Counted from the first letter of the stretch, positions 32,301-41,190 are shown. The stretch is 64,000 nt of DNA from Streptomyces qinzhouensis (GCF_007856155.1 NZ_CP042266.1:7254001-7318000), one strand, 5' to 3'. Numbers and translations are program-made. The notes: generated from the sequence alone by a model not told the origin.

Positions 32301-35009
32301 GAACCGTGCGGTGCCGCTGCCCTCTTACCGCACCACAGCCATGAGCAGGGCACCCTGAGTGTCCTCCTCGACCGTCTCGCCGCCGGACGATCCGCGGTCG
32401 TCACCCTCACGGGACGTCCCGGTTACGGCCAGAACGCCCTGGCCCGCTGGACCGCCCGCCTCGGCCGGTCCCGTGGTCTGCGGGTGCTCACCGCCCGAGC
32501 GGTTCCGTCCGAGTCCCGACTCTGCCGCGGTGTGGCCGCCCAACTGCTGACCACCCTCGGCGCTCCCTGCCCCGACCGGTTCGCTCCGGTGCTGCGCGCG
32601 GCCCGGCAGCGCCCCCTCCTGGTGGTCGTCGAAGACGCCCAGTGGACCGACCCCGAATCGCTGCACTGGCTCCACGCCCTGGTGCGACGCTCCGCCAACG
32701 CCCCGCTGGCCGTGGTGGCCAGCGGCAGCGACGCCTGCGTTCTCGGCCCCGACTGGCGTGGGCTGGTCTCCTCCTCTCCCGACCCGGACAGCACCCGTGA
32801 AACCCTGCTGGGGCCGCCGTCTCCGGCCGCCGCCGCACTGACCGTACGCACCCTGTGCGGCGTCGAGGGAGAACCGGAGTTCACCGCCGCCGCCCTGCGG
32901 GCATCGGCGGCGACCCCGGCAGTCCTCCACACCACGCTCCGGCAGTTCGCCCGGCGCGGGCACCTTCCCGTCGCCGTCCGGATCCCCGAACTCGAAGCCC
33001 TTGGCCGTGCCGCGCTCGACGACCACATCGGCCGGGTCCTGCGGGGCCTGCCGGCCGAGACCGTCGCCGCCCTGCGAGCCCTTGCCGTCGGGGGCGAGGT
33101 CCTCGACTTCACAACCGTCTGCGTCCTCGCGGGACTCGGCCACCTCAGGGAGGCCCGACTGCGCGCCGTACTGGACGCCACCGGACTGGTCCGTGGCAGC
33201 GGGACCGACAGACGCGTCGCCCCCGAGGCCCGCCTGCAGATCCTGGCCGGGATGGAAGCGGCCGGGCGCGCCGACCTGCACGCCGCCGCCGCCCGTCTCG
33301 CCCACCGCGCGGGCGCCCCCGACCAGCAGGTCGCCGGACTCCTGCTGAAATCCCACCCCCTCGGTGGCGCGACCACCCCCTGGACGGTTCCGGTACTGCG
33401 CCGCGGCAGCGTGGCGGCCCAGCGGACGGGCGACCACCCTCGGGCCGCCGCCTTCCTGGCCCGCGCACTGCGCGAACCGCTCGACGCGCAGTGTCACGCC
33501 CGACTGACCCTCGAACTGGCCGCCGCCGAACTCGTCACCACCCCCGAGGCGGGCATCCGCCGACTCGGCCGGCTCGCCCGGACCCGCGACGTCCGGTCCG
33601 AACTCCGGTTGCACGCCGTGGACCTGGGGCTCACCGCCGGAGACACCGAGGGGATGCGCCGGGCCGTCGCCGAAGCCCGCCCGCCCGCCGCCGCGGAGGA
33701 ACAGGAGGCCCTCACCGCACTGTTCTGGGCAGCCGACCCCACCGACCGGGAACACGCCGAGCACATCGCCCCCGAGCTGCCCCCACTGCCCGCCCACCCG
33801 GCCTCGGCCCTCCAGGCCGGGCCCCGTGCCTGGCAGCTCGCCCTGGCCGGCGACGGCCTGACCACGGCGCGGGAGCTGGCCCGTACCGCACTCGCCCGGC
33901 TGCCGCGCGGCACCCCGGTCCTGCCCTATCTCGCCGCCTGCAAGGCACTGTGCCTGACCGGAGACCACGACGAGGCCGACGCCGGACTGAGCACCCTGCT
34001 CACCGACGTCTGGGCCGACGGCCGACAGATCGCGGTCCCACATATCCTCGCCGTACGCGCGGAGCTCAATCTGCGCCGCGGTCTGCTCGCCGCCGCCGAA
34101 CAGGACATCCGCGCCGCCGAACGGGCCCTGCCCGCGCCCGGTCGGCATCCCGCCGAGACCGCCCGGCTCCGGGCCGTGCGCATCGTCGTCGATCTGGAAC
34201 GCGGTGACACCGTACGGGCCCGGGCACTCGCCGCCGAGCCGGTCCCCGATACCGTCCGCCACAGCCCGTACTGGCCGCAACTGCTCTTCGCCCGGGCGAT
34301 GGTGGCCGCCGCCGACCACGACGCCGTCGGAGCCGTGCGTCTCCTGCGGGAATGCGGCCGCCTGCTGCTGCACCGCGACCATGTCAACCCCGCCGTACTG
34401 CCCTGGCGTTCGGCCGCCGCCAGAATCCTCCGCGCGACCGGGCAGGAAGCCGAAGCGCGGAGGCTGAGCGCCGAAGAACTGCGACTCGCCCGCAGGTGGG
34501 GCTCCGCCGAACAGCTCGGATGGGCCGAGCTGAACGCCGGCCCCGCTCCCGCCGACAACGATCCGGTCCGCGCCCGGTACGCGGCGAACCTGCTCCGCGG
34601 CGGCCCGCCCGGCCCCGCCTACCAGCGCACGCTCGCGGATCTCGCCGCCGCCGAACTCACCCACGGCGGCAACCGGCAGGCCGCCGCCGCGGCCGTGGCC
34701 GAACTCAAGACTCTCACCGCCACCCACCCGCGGGGCCCGATGGCCGAGCGGGCCCGACGGCTCACGGCGGAACTCGCGCCCGGACGGGGTCCCGGGGCCG
34801 CCCAAGCGGCGGCCTGGGCCGAACTGTCACCGCCGGAAGCGCGTACGGCCACGCTCGCCGCCCGCGGGCTCAGCAATACCAGGATCGCCGGACTGCTGTC
34901 CCTGTCGCGACGCGCCGTGGAACTCCGGTTGAGCCGGGTCTACCGCAAACTCCGGATCCACGGCCGGGACGAACTCCGCGCGTTCGTCGGCAATATGGAA
35001 GGGCGGTGA
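29304..35009 (+). CDS. Fused tandem LAL (large ATP-binding LuxR) transcriptional regulator
   Basis: One uninterrupted 1901-codon frame holds two complete LAL proteins. Half 1 has Walker A GPLGIGKSS near residue 43, Walker B LLLALDDAHLSD, helical repeats, and a LuxR HTH (LTGAERKVVGLVLDGAGNRE onward) at about 886-942. A Pro/Ala/Arg-rich linker (about 945-1000) follows. Half 2 has a degenerate Walker A GRPGYGQNAL (Lys replaced by Gln, about 1037-1046), VVVEDAQWTD, and a second LuxR HTH at about 1840-1900. Candicidin-type clusters have three separate LAL activators (FscRII-RIV); here two appear joined. The TTG start at 29304 has GAGAGGGA 4-6 bases upstream. The linker contains two TTA codons and an in-frame ATG (32247) that could start half 2 independently. 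Confidence 0.85.
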   Translation: MFDQLVPSYASANVFGRDSEIHTLSGRAAAARAGCSGVVILAGPLGIGKSSLIHAFLHGPGPRGSAAADGGTRGMTVLHGTCGTGTATAPYDGVRALLRPLGLTGESAPRHPLLYGTARPALPALIPGSDHRPFTFDTDYPVLQGLYSLIARLAARHPLLLALDDAHLSDEHTLRWFDFLLRRADGLPLLLVLARSTETDPADGASWSGLAAHPSCTTVPLSPLNPAAVAEMVRHAFGHPVAPSFAARVADACGGNPGQVSRLLTELRRAGVRPDRDGARQAAELGSRLLVLSLRALFERNPDWVESVATAIAVLGEDLPDHVAALAGVSAVEVADAVRILRRAEVLAPGRTDFAGGEIRAAVLEPLGPADLAQLHARAALLLSDAGRPAEEVAGHLLATPGALRPWMASLLRDAAATAEDRGARGTAARCLRRLLEAVPEDHTLRLRLAGLVAHTDPDAAVDLLRDTLDHTPDLRTRAVAAVQYTTTCLAAGRGVPEDHGLAETLAELRTGTGLRDLAPALESALLLLGRADRTAAGAAPRATARPPEPLPAHMDAVRALATALYEGSRQAADTHARRVLDAPGPRTSWPVLASCTVLALADETTEALTTLNHAVAEAEAEEPGTGRTRALAHSARALVLYGTGAITESMADARAALDAAGRTTAHLTLPRLVLAAALSDRGEAALAQNLVGMASPASPVGPVIDQQLSLMVRARARRALGDHEGALHLLLAAGRAQRETGLANPVFAPWWAEACHTLAALRRPQEARAHAEYGSELAERWGTARALGIAALARGVITPGGPGIELLTEAADTLAASPARVEHARAAYELGRRLLADGDQADARPHLRFAADLGHACGALSLAHRARRLLITAGGRMPELTGAREDLLTGAERKVVGLVLDGAGNREIAQSLCVELRTVETHLTSVYRKLGVSRRTALATTLRAPPRSAHPRGAADPDASPGAVPTPPPTLRRPRNPSAPMSLPALPNPGRPVAPPLSEPCGAAALLPHHSHEQGTLSVLLDRLAAGRSAVVTLTGRPGYGQNALARWTARLGRSRGLRVLTARAVPSESRLCRGVAAQLLTTLGAPCPDRFAPVLRAARQRPLLVVVEDAQWTDPESLHWLHALVRRSANAPLAVVASGSDACVLGPDWRGLVSSSPDPDSTRETLLGPPSPAAAALTVRTLCGVEGEPEFTAAALRASAATPAVLHTTLRQFARRGHLPVAVRIPELEALGRAALDDHIGRVLRGLPAETVAALRALAVGGEVLDFTTVCVLAGLGHLREARLRAVLDATGLVRGSGTDRRVAPEARLQILAGMEAAGRADLHAAAARLAHRAGAPDQQVAGLLLKSHPLGGATTPWTVPVLRRGSVAAQRTGDHPRAAAFLARALREPLDAQCHARLTLELAAAELVTTPEAGIRRLGRLARTRDVRSELRLHAVDLGLTAGDTEGMRRAVAEARPPAAAEEQEALTALFWAADPTDREHAEHIAPELPPLPAHPASALQAGPRAWQLALAGDGLTTARELARTALARLPRGTPVLPYLAACKALCLTGDHDEADAGLSTLLTDVWADGRQIAVPHILAVRAELNLRRGLLAAAEQDIRAAERALPAPGRHPAETARLRAVRIVVDLERGDTVRARALAAEPVPDTVRHSPYWPQLLFARAMVAAADHDAVGAVRLLRECGRLLLHRDHVNPAVLPWRSAAARILRATGQEAEARRLSAEELRLARRWGSAEQLGWAELNAGPAPADNDPVRARYAANLLRGGPPGPAYQRTLADLAAAELTHGGNRQAAAAAVAELKTLTATHPRGPMAERARRLTAELAPGRGPGAAQAAAWAELSPPEARTATLAARGLSNTRIAGLLSLSRRAVELRLSRVYRKLRIHGRDELRAFVGNMEGR
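32247..32327 (+). other. Two TTA (bldA) codons and internal ATG at the LAL fusion junction
   Basis: The ATG at 32247 (MSLPALPNPG) is in frame with the LAL fusion. TTA leucine codons occur at 32262-32264 and 32325-32327. TTA is read only by the late bldA tRNA in Streptomyces, so making the second LAL half should depend on bldA, whereas the first half lies before both codons. Confidence 0.75.
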
Positions 35010-35013
35010 GCCG

Positions 35014-37812
35014 ATGCTGCTCGAACGTACATCCGAAACCGCGTTGGTGCAGGAGGCCCTGTACGCGGCGGCCGACGGCAGGTCCTCGCTCCTGCTGTTC
35101 GCCGGACCCCTCGGCATCGGCAGATCCACCTGGCTCCGGGAGCTGCCGGCCCTCCTCACCGACCAGGACGTGTGTGTCATGCGCGCCAACGCGGCCGTCA
35201 TGGAACAGGACTTCGTCCTCGGTGTCGTACGCCAGCTCTTCGACAGCCTGCATCTCGCCGTGTCCGGCGACGAGACGTCCGGGACGCCACTCGGCGAGGA
35301 CGTCCTCGCCGATCACCTCCTGTCCGCCGGTGAGGACGATCCGGAGGCCCGCCTCCACGCGGTCCTCCCCGGACTGCGCGCACTCCTGGCCCGGCTCGGC
35401 CGCGAACGGCCCCTGCTGATCCTCGTCGACGACCTGCAATGGGCCGACACCTGGTCGCTGCGCTGCCTGGCCTACCTCGCCGGCCGCCCGCAGGGGCTGC
35501 GAGCCGTGCTGGTCTGCACCCTGCGCGACGGAGACGCGCGTGCCCGGCATCCGCTGGTGTGCGAGGTCACCGATGCCGCCACACAGGTGATACGGCCGGC
35601 TCCGCTGTCACTCACCGCGACCGGACAGCTCGTACGCGAACAGTTCGGCGAGAGCGGCGAGCAGGAGTTCGTCACGGCCTGCCACCAGGCATCCGGCGGT
35701 AATCCGGTGATCCTGTGCTCGCTTCTGCATGCCTTCGCGGCCACCGGTCTGCGGCCGACCGCCGCCCACGCCCGGACCGCCGCTACGCTGCGGCCCGCGC
35801 CGCTGTCCGAACGGCTCGCCGACTGCTTGCGCGCGCAGACCCGGCCGGTCCGCCACCTGGCCGCGGCGCTGGCGATCCTCGGCGAGCAGAGCGCCTTCGG
35901 GCTCGCCGCCCGACTGGCCGGCCTCGACACGATCGGAGCCTTCGGCGCGCTCCGCGTCCTGCACCGGCTCGGACTGCTCATGGGCGAAGACACTCCGGTA
36001 TTCGTCCACCCGGTGGTCCAGGACGCGGCCGAGGCCGATATGACCATCGCCGAGCGCGGTCAGTGGCACGGGCGGGCGGCCGTCCTGCTGCACGAGGCCG
36101 GACACCCCGCCGAAGAGATCGCCGCCCAGGTCATCGCGGCCGCCGCCCCGGGCGACGGCTGGTCCACCGCCGTCCTGTGCACCGCGGCGGACGCGGCAGT
36201 GCGCCGGGGCGCCCCCCGGGAGGCAGCCCGGTTCCTGCGCCACGCGCTGCTCGACAGCCCGGAACAGGGTACGGATCGTGCCCGTCTGCTCATCGACCTG
36301 GCGGCGGCGGAGAAGGCCTACGACAGCGCCGCCTGCGAACGCCACACCGCCCAGGCGATGGCTCTGCTGGACACCCCGCACGACCGGGCCGCGGCCGCGC
36401 TGCGGATCTCACCGGGTTACGTCTCCACCGTGAGCCCTTCGGCCCTGAACATCCTCCGGCAGGCCGCCGCCGACCTCGGCTCCCCGGACCGGCTGACAGG
36501 ACCGGAACGAGACCTGGCCCTGAGGCTGGCGGCCCGGCTGAGTCACAGCGCCCGTCAGGACCCCGCCGAGCTGGCCCGATCCGTCGCCCTGCTGCGCGGG
36601 CGGCCCGGGGACCCGGCCGTCGGCTCCGGCGCCGAACGGGAACTGCTCGCCGTGCTCCTGCACGCGGCCACCCTCAGCGGCCGACTGCCCGCCTGCGAAG
36701 CGGCCCGGCAGGCCGGGCGGATCCTGGAGCGGGTACCGGCCACCGGGTCCGGAGCCCCGTCGATCCTGCCCCTGCTCGCACCGGTGTTCGCCGGTGCGGA
36801 CGAAGTTGCCGCCCTGGAGGACTGGCTGGCCGACCGCGAGCAGCACCGGAGCCGGTCCGGAGCCGGTCCTGAACCCCCGCTCCAGGCCGAACGAGCCATG
36901 CTCTCGCTGGCCCGCGGTCGGTTCGCGCACGCCCGGGACCACGCCGAGCGGGCCTTCGAGCACGCTGTGGCCGGCCGGCCGGGCAGCGTCGCGACGGCCG
37001 TCACCGTGCTGGCCGCCGTCGCCCTGGAGACCGGGGACACGGCGCTCGGCGAGCGGGTGCGGACGGAGGGCGGTGGGCGGCGGGCCGCCGGAAACCTGGC
37101 CGCCACCACCATGCTGCGGCTGGTGGACGCGCAGCTGGAGGCGCGGCGGGGCGAGCCGGACCGGGCCCTGGACACCGTGCTCGCCTGCGGCCGCCAACTG
37201 GAGGCGTCGGGCTGGCGCAACCCCGTGCTGTTCGCGTGGCGGCCCTGGGCCATTCGCCTCCTGCACCGGCGCGGTGACCTGGACTCCGCCAGGGCGCTCG
37301 CCGAAGAGGAGTACACACAGGCGCGGATCTGGGGTGCGCCGGTCGCCATCGGCCGTGCTCAGCGGCTGCGCGGCCGACTCCGCGGCGACAGCGAGGGTAC
37401 GGCCCTCCTGCGGGACGCGGTGGAGGTACTGCGCGGCTCGGCCAACGAGCTCGAACTGGCCCGGGCGCTGCGCGCGCTGGCCCGTGCGTTGCGCGCAGGC
37501 GCGGAGGCGCAGAAGCTGCTCAGCGAGTCGGCGGCGCTCGCCATGCCCTGCGGCGTGCCGTGGAAGGAGGAGGCGGATCGGCCGGGCGCGCCGGGCCTGC
37601 CGGCCGAGCCGGCCCTCACACCCACCGAGGCACGGGTCACGGCGCTGGCCGCCGGTGGCCTCACGAACCAGGAAATAGCGACGGAACTCAAAGTCGGCTC
37701 CCGTGTGGTGGAAAAGCATCTGACGAATTCCTATCGAAAACTCGGGATATCCGGGAGGCCGCAGCTCAGGTCCCTTCGGAGCGGCCCCCGGAAGATCTCC
37801 GAAGGATCCTGA
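35014..37812 (+). CDS. LAL-family LuxR transcriptional activator
   Basis: A 932-residue LAL regulator. The N-terminal P-loop GPLGIGRST (residues 31-39) has Arg in place of the Walker A Lys; Walker B LLILVDDLQWAD is normal. A long helical repeat region leads to a C-terminal LuxR HTH (about 868-928) with LTPTEARVTALAAGGLTNQE. The start follows the stop of the LAL fusion by 4 bases, so the two genes form an operon with GGAAGGGCGGTGAG as ribosome site. It probably activates the heptaene genes and corresponds to one of FscRII-RIV, most likely FscRII by order. Confidence 0.9.
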   Translation: MLLERTSETALVQEALYAAADGRSSLLLFAGPLGIGRSTWLRELPALLTDQDVCVMRANAAVMEQDFVLGVVRQLFDSLHLAVSGDETSGTPLGEDVLADHLLSAGEDDPEARLHAVLPGLRALLARLGRERPLLILVDDLQWADTWSLRCLAYLAGRPQGLRAVLVCTLRDGDARARHPLVCEVTDAATQVIRPAPLSLTATGQLVREQFGESGEQEFVTACHQASGGNPVILCSLLHAFAATGLRPTAAHARTAATLRPAPLSERLADCLRAQTRPVRHLAAALAILGEQSAFGLAARLAGLDTIGAFGALRVLHRLGLLMGEDTPVFVHPVVQDAAEADMTIAERGQWHGRAAVLLHEAGHPAEEIAAQVIAAAAPGDGWSTAVLCTAADAAVRRGAPREAARFLRHALLDSPEQGTDRARLLIDLAAAEKAYDSAACERHTAQAMALLDTPHDRAAAALRISPGYVSTVSPSALNILRQAAADLGSPDRLTGPERDLALRLAARLSHSARQDPAELARSVALLRGRPGDPAVGSGAERELLAVLLHAATLSGRLPACEAARQAGRILERVPATGSGAPSILPLLAPVFAGADEVAALEDWLADREQHRSRSGAGPEPPLQAERAMLSLARGRFAHARDHAERAFEHAVAGRPGSVATAVTVLAAVALETGDTALGERVRTEGGGRRAAGNLAATTMLRLVDAQLEARRGEPDRALDTVLACGRQLEASGWRNPVLFAWRPWAIRLLHRRGDLDSARALAEEEYTQARIWGAPVAIGRAQRLRGRLRGDSEGTALLRDAVEVLRGSANELELARALRALARALRAGAEAQKLLSESAALAMPCGVPWKEEADRPGAPGLPAEPALTPTEARVTALAAGGLTNQEIATELKVGSRVVEKHLTNSYRKLGISGRPQLRSLRSGPRKISEGS

Positions 37813-38175
37813 CCACATGCGTGTCACTTCGGTGGAGGGGCGATGGTTCGGTATCCGGCCGTCCCGCTTCGGTGGGCTGCCCAGCCGACCCGTCAATGCC
37901 CCATCAAGGCCCTTCTGCTGACTTGACCTGCGGTGGGGCGGGTCCCGGACCGTACCGAACCACCGAAGCGAAGAAGCCCGGCCGAACCATGGGATCCGAT
38001 CACCACAGTGTTGGCTTCGGACACCCCACCAGCGTTGACCTGCACGAAGTCGGCTATCTAATGTCTACAACGGAGTCCGGTTCGGTCCGGGGCCTTTTAC
38101 CGAGGACCGTATGGCTCACAGAGACTCGCAGCAGTCGTTCGCAATACCTCACGCCATGAAAGGACAGAGATTTCC
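37813..38175 (+). promoter_or_regulatory. 363-bp gap with promoter for the PAS-LuxR regulator
   Basis: No gene is seen here. A good vegetative-type promoter is visible: TTGACC at 38035-38040 and TAATGT at 38059-38064, spacing 18, giving a leader of about 105 bases before the regulator. The base composition drops just around it. No PimM-type operator was seen in this gap. Confidence 0.55.
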
Positions 38176-38868
38176 ATGGCGAATTCCGTACCCATGCTGG
38201 TGGACCTGGCGCAGACCATGGCACAGGACCTCGCCGCGGACCCGACGGGACCGGCCGATGAGCACCCGCTGTTCACGCGGCCGGGTCTCACCATGGCCTG
38301 TCTCGACCGGAGCCTGACCGTGCAGCAGGGGAACCAGGAGTTCTTCGGGCGGTTCGGCGGGGACACGGCGCAGCCCTGCGGCAGACCCTTCACCGACTTG
38401 GTGCATCCCAGTGTCCAGCAGCCGCTGCTGCGGAAGTTCGCCGGGCTCACCGAGGGCAAGCGGGACCGCTTCACCAGCGAGGTGCTCGCCGTCGGTCCCG
38501 ACGGCCGGGCCTTCACGGCCTCCCTCTCGGCCTGCGCGGTACGCAGCGGCACCCCCGATGTGTCGGCGATCTGGGTGATGATGGCCTCGGACGGCGAGCC
38601 GGTGGACACCGACGTCATGCCCAGCCGGAAGAAGATGCTCAGCGAGATCGACGCTCGGATCCTCGAAGGGATAGCCGCCGGAGTCTCGACCGTTCCGCTC
38701 GCCGCGCGCCTCTACCTCAGCCGGCAGGGCGTCGAATACCACGTGACCTGTCTCTTCCGGAAGCTGCGGGTGCCCAACCGGGCGGCGTTGGTCTCGCGCG
38801 CCTACTCCATGGGCGTACTGAAAGTGGGCATGTGGCCGCCCAAGGTCGTCGAGGACTTCGTCAAGTAG
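38176..38868 (+). CDS. fscRI: PAS-LuxR transcriptional activator (PimM/AmphRIV/NysRIV type)
   Basis: A 230-residue regulator with an N-terminal PAS fold (about 35-140, MACLDRSLTVQQGNQEFF onward) and a C-terminal LuxR HTH (about 155-220, ILEGIAAGVSTVPLAARLYL onward). Proteins of this class (PimM, FscRI) are the pathway-specific activators of polyene clusters and bind CTVGGGAWWTCCCBAG boxes; two such boxes are present here. ATG 38176 has AAAGGACAGAG upstream. It marks the right edge of the polyene cluster; the next gene converges on it. Confidence 0.92.
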   Translation: MANSVPMLVDLAQTMAQDLAADPTGPADEHPLFTRPGLTMACLDRSLTVQQGNQEFFGRFGGDTAQPCGRPFTDLVHPSVQQPLLRKFAGLTEGKRDRFTSEVLAVGPDGRAFTASLSACAVRSGTPDVSAIWVMMASDGEPVDTDVMPSRKKMLSEIDARILEGIAAGVSTVPLAARLYLSRQGVEYHVTCLFRKLRVPNRAALVSRAYSMGVLKVGMWPPKVVEDFVK

Positions 38869-38893
38869 CCGGCGCAGCGCGCGATGCCCTCAG

Positions 38894-38922
38894 CCACTCC
38901 CTCCGGCCGGCGGGGGGAGTGG
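38894..38922. terminator. Hairpin between convergent PAS-LuxR and desaturase genes
   Basis: Inverted repeat CCACTCCC / GGGAGTGG with a GC-rich loop of 13 bases, in the 57-bp space between the two stop codons. Usable by either transcript. Confidence 0.5.
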
Positions 38923-38925
38923 TGA

Positions 38926-40044
38926 TCAGGCCCCGACGAGCTCCTGCTTTCGGTCCGGCGTCTTGACCTTGGGCTTCTTGTTGGGCAGCGAGAGCCGGAA
39001 GACCTTGTGCCACGCGGAGAACACCTGCTTGGGCAGCGGCCCGGTGACGTACTCCAGCTCGTACTTCTCGAACAGCGCGCGCACCTTCACCGCGACCTCG
39101 GCGTACCGGTTGCTCGGCAGGTCCGGGAACAGGTGGTGCTCGATCTGGTGCGACAGATTGCCGGTCATGAAGTGCATGGCCCTGCTGCCGCTGATGTTCG
39201 CCGAGCCCAGCATCTGGCGCAGGTACCACTGGCCGCGTGTCTCGCCCTTGATCGACCGGCGCTCGAAGACCTGCACGCCCTCGGGGAAGTGCCCGCACAT
39301 GATCACCGAGTGGGTCCAGAGGTTGCGGACCAGGTTCGCGGTGAAGGTGGCGGCGAGCGTGGTGAGGAACGAGGGGCCCGACAGCAGCGGGTGGATCACG
39401 TAGTCCTTGAGCACCTGCCTGCGGATCTTGCGGCCCACGGCCTTGGCCCGCGCGCGGAACTCCGGGTTCTTGCGGCGGCGCTTGTGCAGGTTCCTGCCGA
39501 GCTCCAGATCGTACGCGGCGATGCCGTACTCGAAGAAGCAGGCGTTGATGAAGTTCCACAGCGGCTGGCCGAGGTGGAACGGGTGCCACTTCTGGTCCTC
39601 GTCGACGCGCATGATGCCGTAGCCGAGGTCGTTGTCCTTGCCGATCACATTGGTGTACGTGTGGTGCAGCTCGTTGTGCGAGTGCTTCCACTGCTCGGCC
39701 GGTGAGACATGGTCCCACTCCCACGTGGTGGAGTGGATCTTCGGGTCCCGCATCCAGTCCCACTGGCCGTGCAGGACATTGTGGCCGATCTCCATATTGT
39801 CCATGATCTTCGCCACGGACAGACCGGCGGTGCCGATCAGCCACGCGGGCGGGAAGATCGAGAACAGCAGCACGCCCCGGCTGGCCAGCTCCAGTTTGCG
39901 CTGCACCGATATGACCTTACGGATGTAGGCGGCGTCCTTCTCGCCGCGGTCGGCGATCACCTCGTCGCGGATCGCGTCCAGCTCGCGGCCGAGCTCCTCG
40001 ATCTGCTCCGCGGTCAGGTGGGCGGTGGGGTCGATGGCGGTCAA
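38926..40044 (-). CDS. Membrane fatty acid desaturase (DesA3-like)
   Basis: A 372-residue membrane di-iron desaturase. Three histidine boxes are visible: HNVLH near 90, HSHNELHH near 125 and HQIEHH near 300, with hydrophobic stretches between. It probably introduces a cis double bond into acyl chains using electrons from the reductase encoded upstream, like mycobacterial DesA3 with its partner reductase. I choose TTG 40044 (MTAIDPTAHLTAEQ) because AGGAAG lies 5 bases before it and no ATG exists nearby. It follows the reductase stop by 7 bp, so the two are one operon. Confidence 0.9.
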   Translation of the reverse strand: MTAIDPTAHLTAEQIEELGRELDAIRDEVIADRGEKDAAYIRKVISVQRKLELASRGVLLFSIFPPAWLIGTAGLSVAKIMDNMEIGHNVLHGQWDWMRDPKIHSTTWEWDHVSPAEQWKHSHNELHHTYTNVIGKDNDLGYGIMRVDEDQKWHPFHLGQPLWNFINACFFEYGIAAYDLELGRNLHKRRRKNPEFRARAKAVGRKIRRQVLKDYVIHPLLSGPSFLTTLAATFTANLVRNLWTHSVIMCGHFPEGVQVFERRSIKGETRGQWYLRQMLGSANISGSRAMHFMTGNLSHQIEHHLFPDLPSNRYAEVAVKVRALFEKYELEYVTGPLPKQVFSAWHKVFRLSLPNKKPKVKTPDRKQELVGA

Positions 40045-40051
40045 GGTCTTC

Positions 40052-41107
40052 CTACCGTTCGATGTCGCAGGGGCCCGCCGCGGCGGACACACAGGTCTGG
40101 ATGAGGACGCCCGGCTCGGCCTCGGTGATCTCGCCGGTGCGCAGGTCGCGGACGGCGCCCGCCTTGAGCGGTGTGACGCAGCCGAAGCAGATGCCCATGC
40201 GGCACCCGGAGGGCATGAGCACGCCTGCCTCCTCACCGACGTCCAGCAACGGCGTGGCGCCGTCCGCGTCGACGGTCTTGCCGGTGGTGCTGAACGTGAC
40301 CTCGCCACCGTCACCGGCGACGGCGATGCCGGGGCGGAAGCGTTCGGTGTGCAGGCGCTCTTGTACGCCGCGCTCGGTCCAGTGCTCCTCGGCGGCGTCG
40401 AGCAGGCCCGCGGGCCCGCAGGCCCAGGTCTCGCGCTCGGCCCAGTCGGGCACGAGTTCGTCGAGACGGGTGATGTCAAGCATGCCGTCCGTGTCGGTGT
40501 GCACCTCGGTGAGACGCAGCTTCTCCGCCGCGACCAGGTCGTGCAGATCGTCGCGGAAGATCACGTCTTGCGGCCGTGGCGCGCAGTGGACCATGACGAC
40601 GTCGTCGAACTCGATGTCGCGCAGCATGCCCATCACCGGCGTGATGCCGCTGCCGGCCGTCAGGTAGAGCACCTTGGCGGGCTTGGCCTCCGGCAGCACG
40701 AAGTCACCGGTCGCCTGGTCGAGCTGGATCAGTGTGCCCGGTTTTGCCCTGCGGACCAGGTGGTTGCTGACCTTGCCGTCCGGGATCGCCTTCACCGTGA
40801 TCGTGACACGGCCGTCCCGGCGGTCTGTGGGCGAGGTGATGGAGTAGGCACGCCACAGACGCACCCCGTCGACGTCGACCCCGATCCGTACATACTGACC
40901 GGCCGTGTGGCCACGCCAGCCCCGACCCGGCCTGATCAGGATGGTCGCGGCGTCACCCGTCTCGGGATGCACGGCCTCGATGCGCCCACGCAGGTCAGCG
41001 CCCGCACGCAGCGGACTGACCAGGTCGAGGTAGTCCGACGGCAGCAGCGGCGTCGTGACCATCTCCAGCAGTTTCCACGCCCTACTGCGGAGGGCTGCAC
41101 TCGTCAT
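40052..41107 (-). CDS. FAD/[2Fe-2S] oxidoreductase, electron donor to desaturase
   Basis: A 351-residue reductase. The FAD-binding motif RAYSIT is near 87, the NAD(P)H motif GSGITPVMG near 154, and a C-terminal plant-type [2Fe-2S] domain with C-x4-C-x2-C (CRMGICFGC, about 301-309) plus a last Cys near 338. The order FAD-NAD-2Fe2S is that of the DesA3 partner in mycobacteria. It is transcribed with the desaturase and divergently from the PucR-type regulator, starting 86 bp apart. Confidence 0.9.
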   Translation of the reverse strand: MTSAALRSRAWKLLEMVTTPLLPSDYLDLVSPLRAGADLRGRIEAVHPETGDAATILIRPGRGWRGHTAGQYVRIGVDVDGVRLWRAYSITSPTDRRDGRVTITVKAIPDGKVSNHLVRRAKPGTLIQLDQATGDFVLPEAKPAKVLYLTAGSGITPVMGMLRDIEFDDVVMVHCAPRPQDVIFRDDLHDLVAAEKLRLTEVHTDTDGMLDITRLDELVPDWAERETWACGPAGLLDAAEEHWTERGVQERLHTERFRPGIAVAGDGGEVTFSTTGKTVDADGATPLLDVGEEAGVLMPSGCRMGICFGCVTPLKAGAVRDLRTGEITEAEPGVLIQTCVSAAAGPCDIER

Positions 41108-41173
41108 GACTCCAGCTTGATGCGCCTCAGGGCGTAAAGTCTTACTCGCAGGATGTGAATCTGATCAGCTGAA

Positions 41174-41190
41174 TTGTTCGCAGGGAACAA
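41174..41190. promoter_or_regulatory. Inverted repeat over the ribosome site of the PucR-type regulator
   Basis: TTGTTC-N5-GAACAA, a perfect 6+6 palindrome ending 3 bases before the regulator ATG and covering its AGGGA ribosome site. It lies in the shared divergent region with the desaturase operon. A natural autoregulatory or desaturase operator (inference). Confidence 0.5.
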
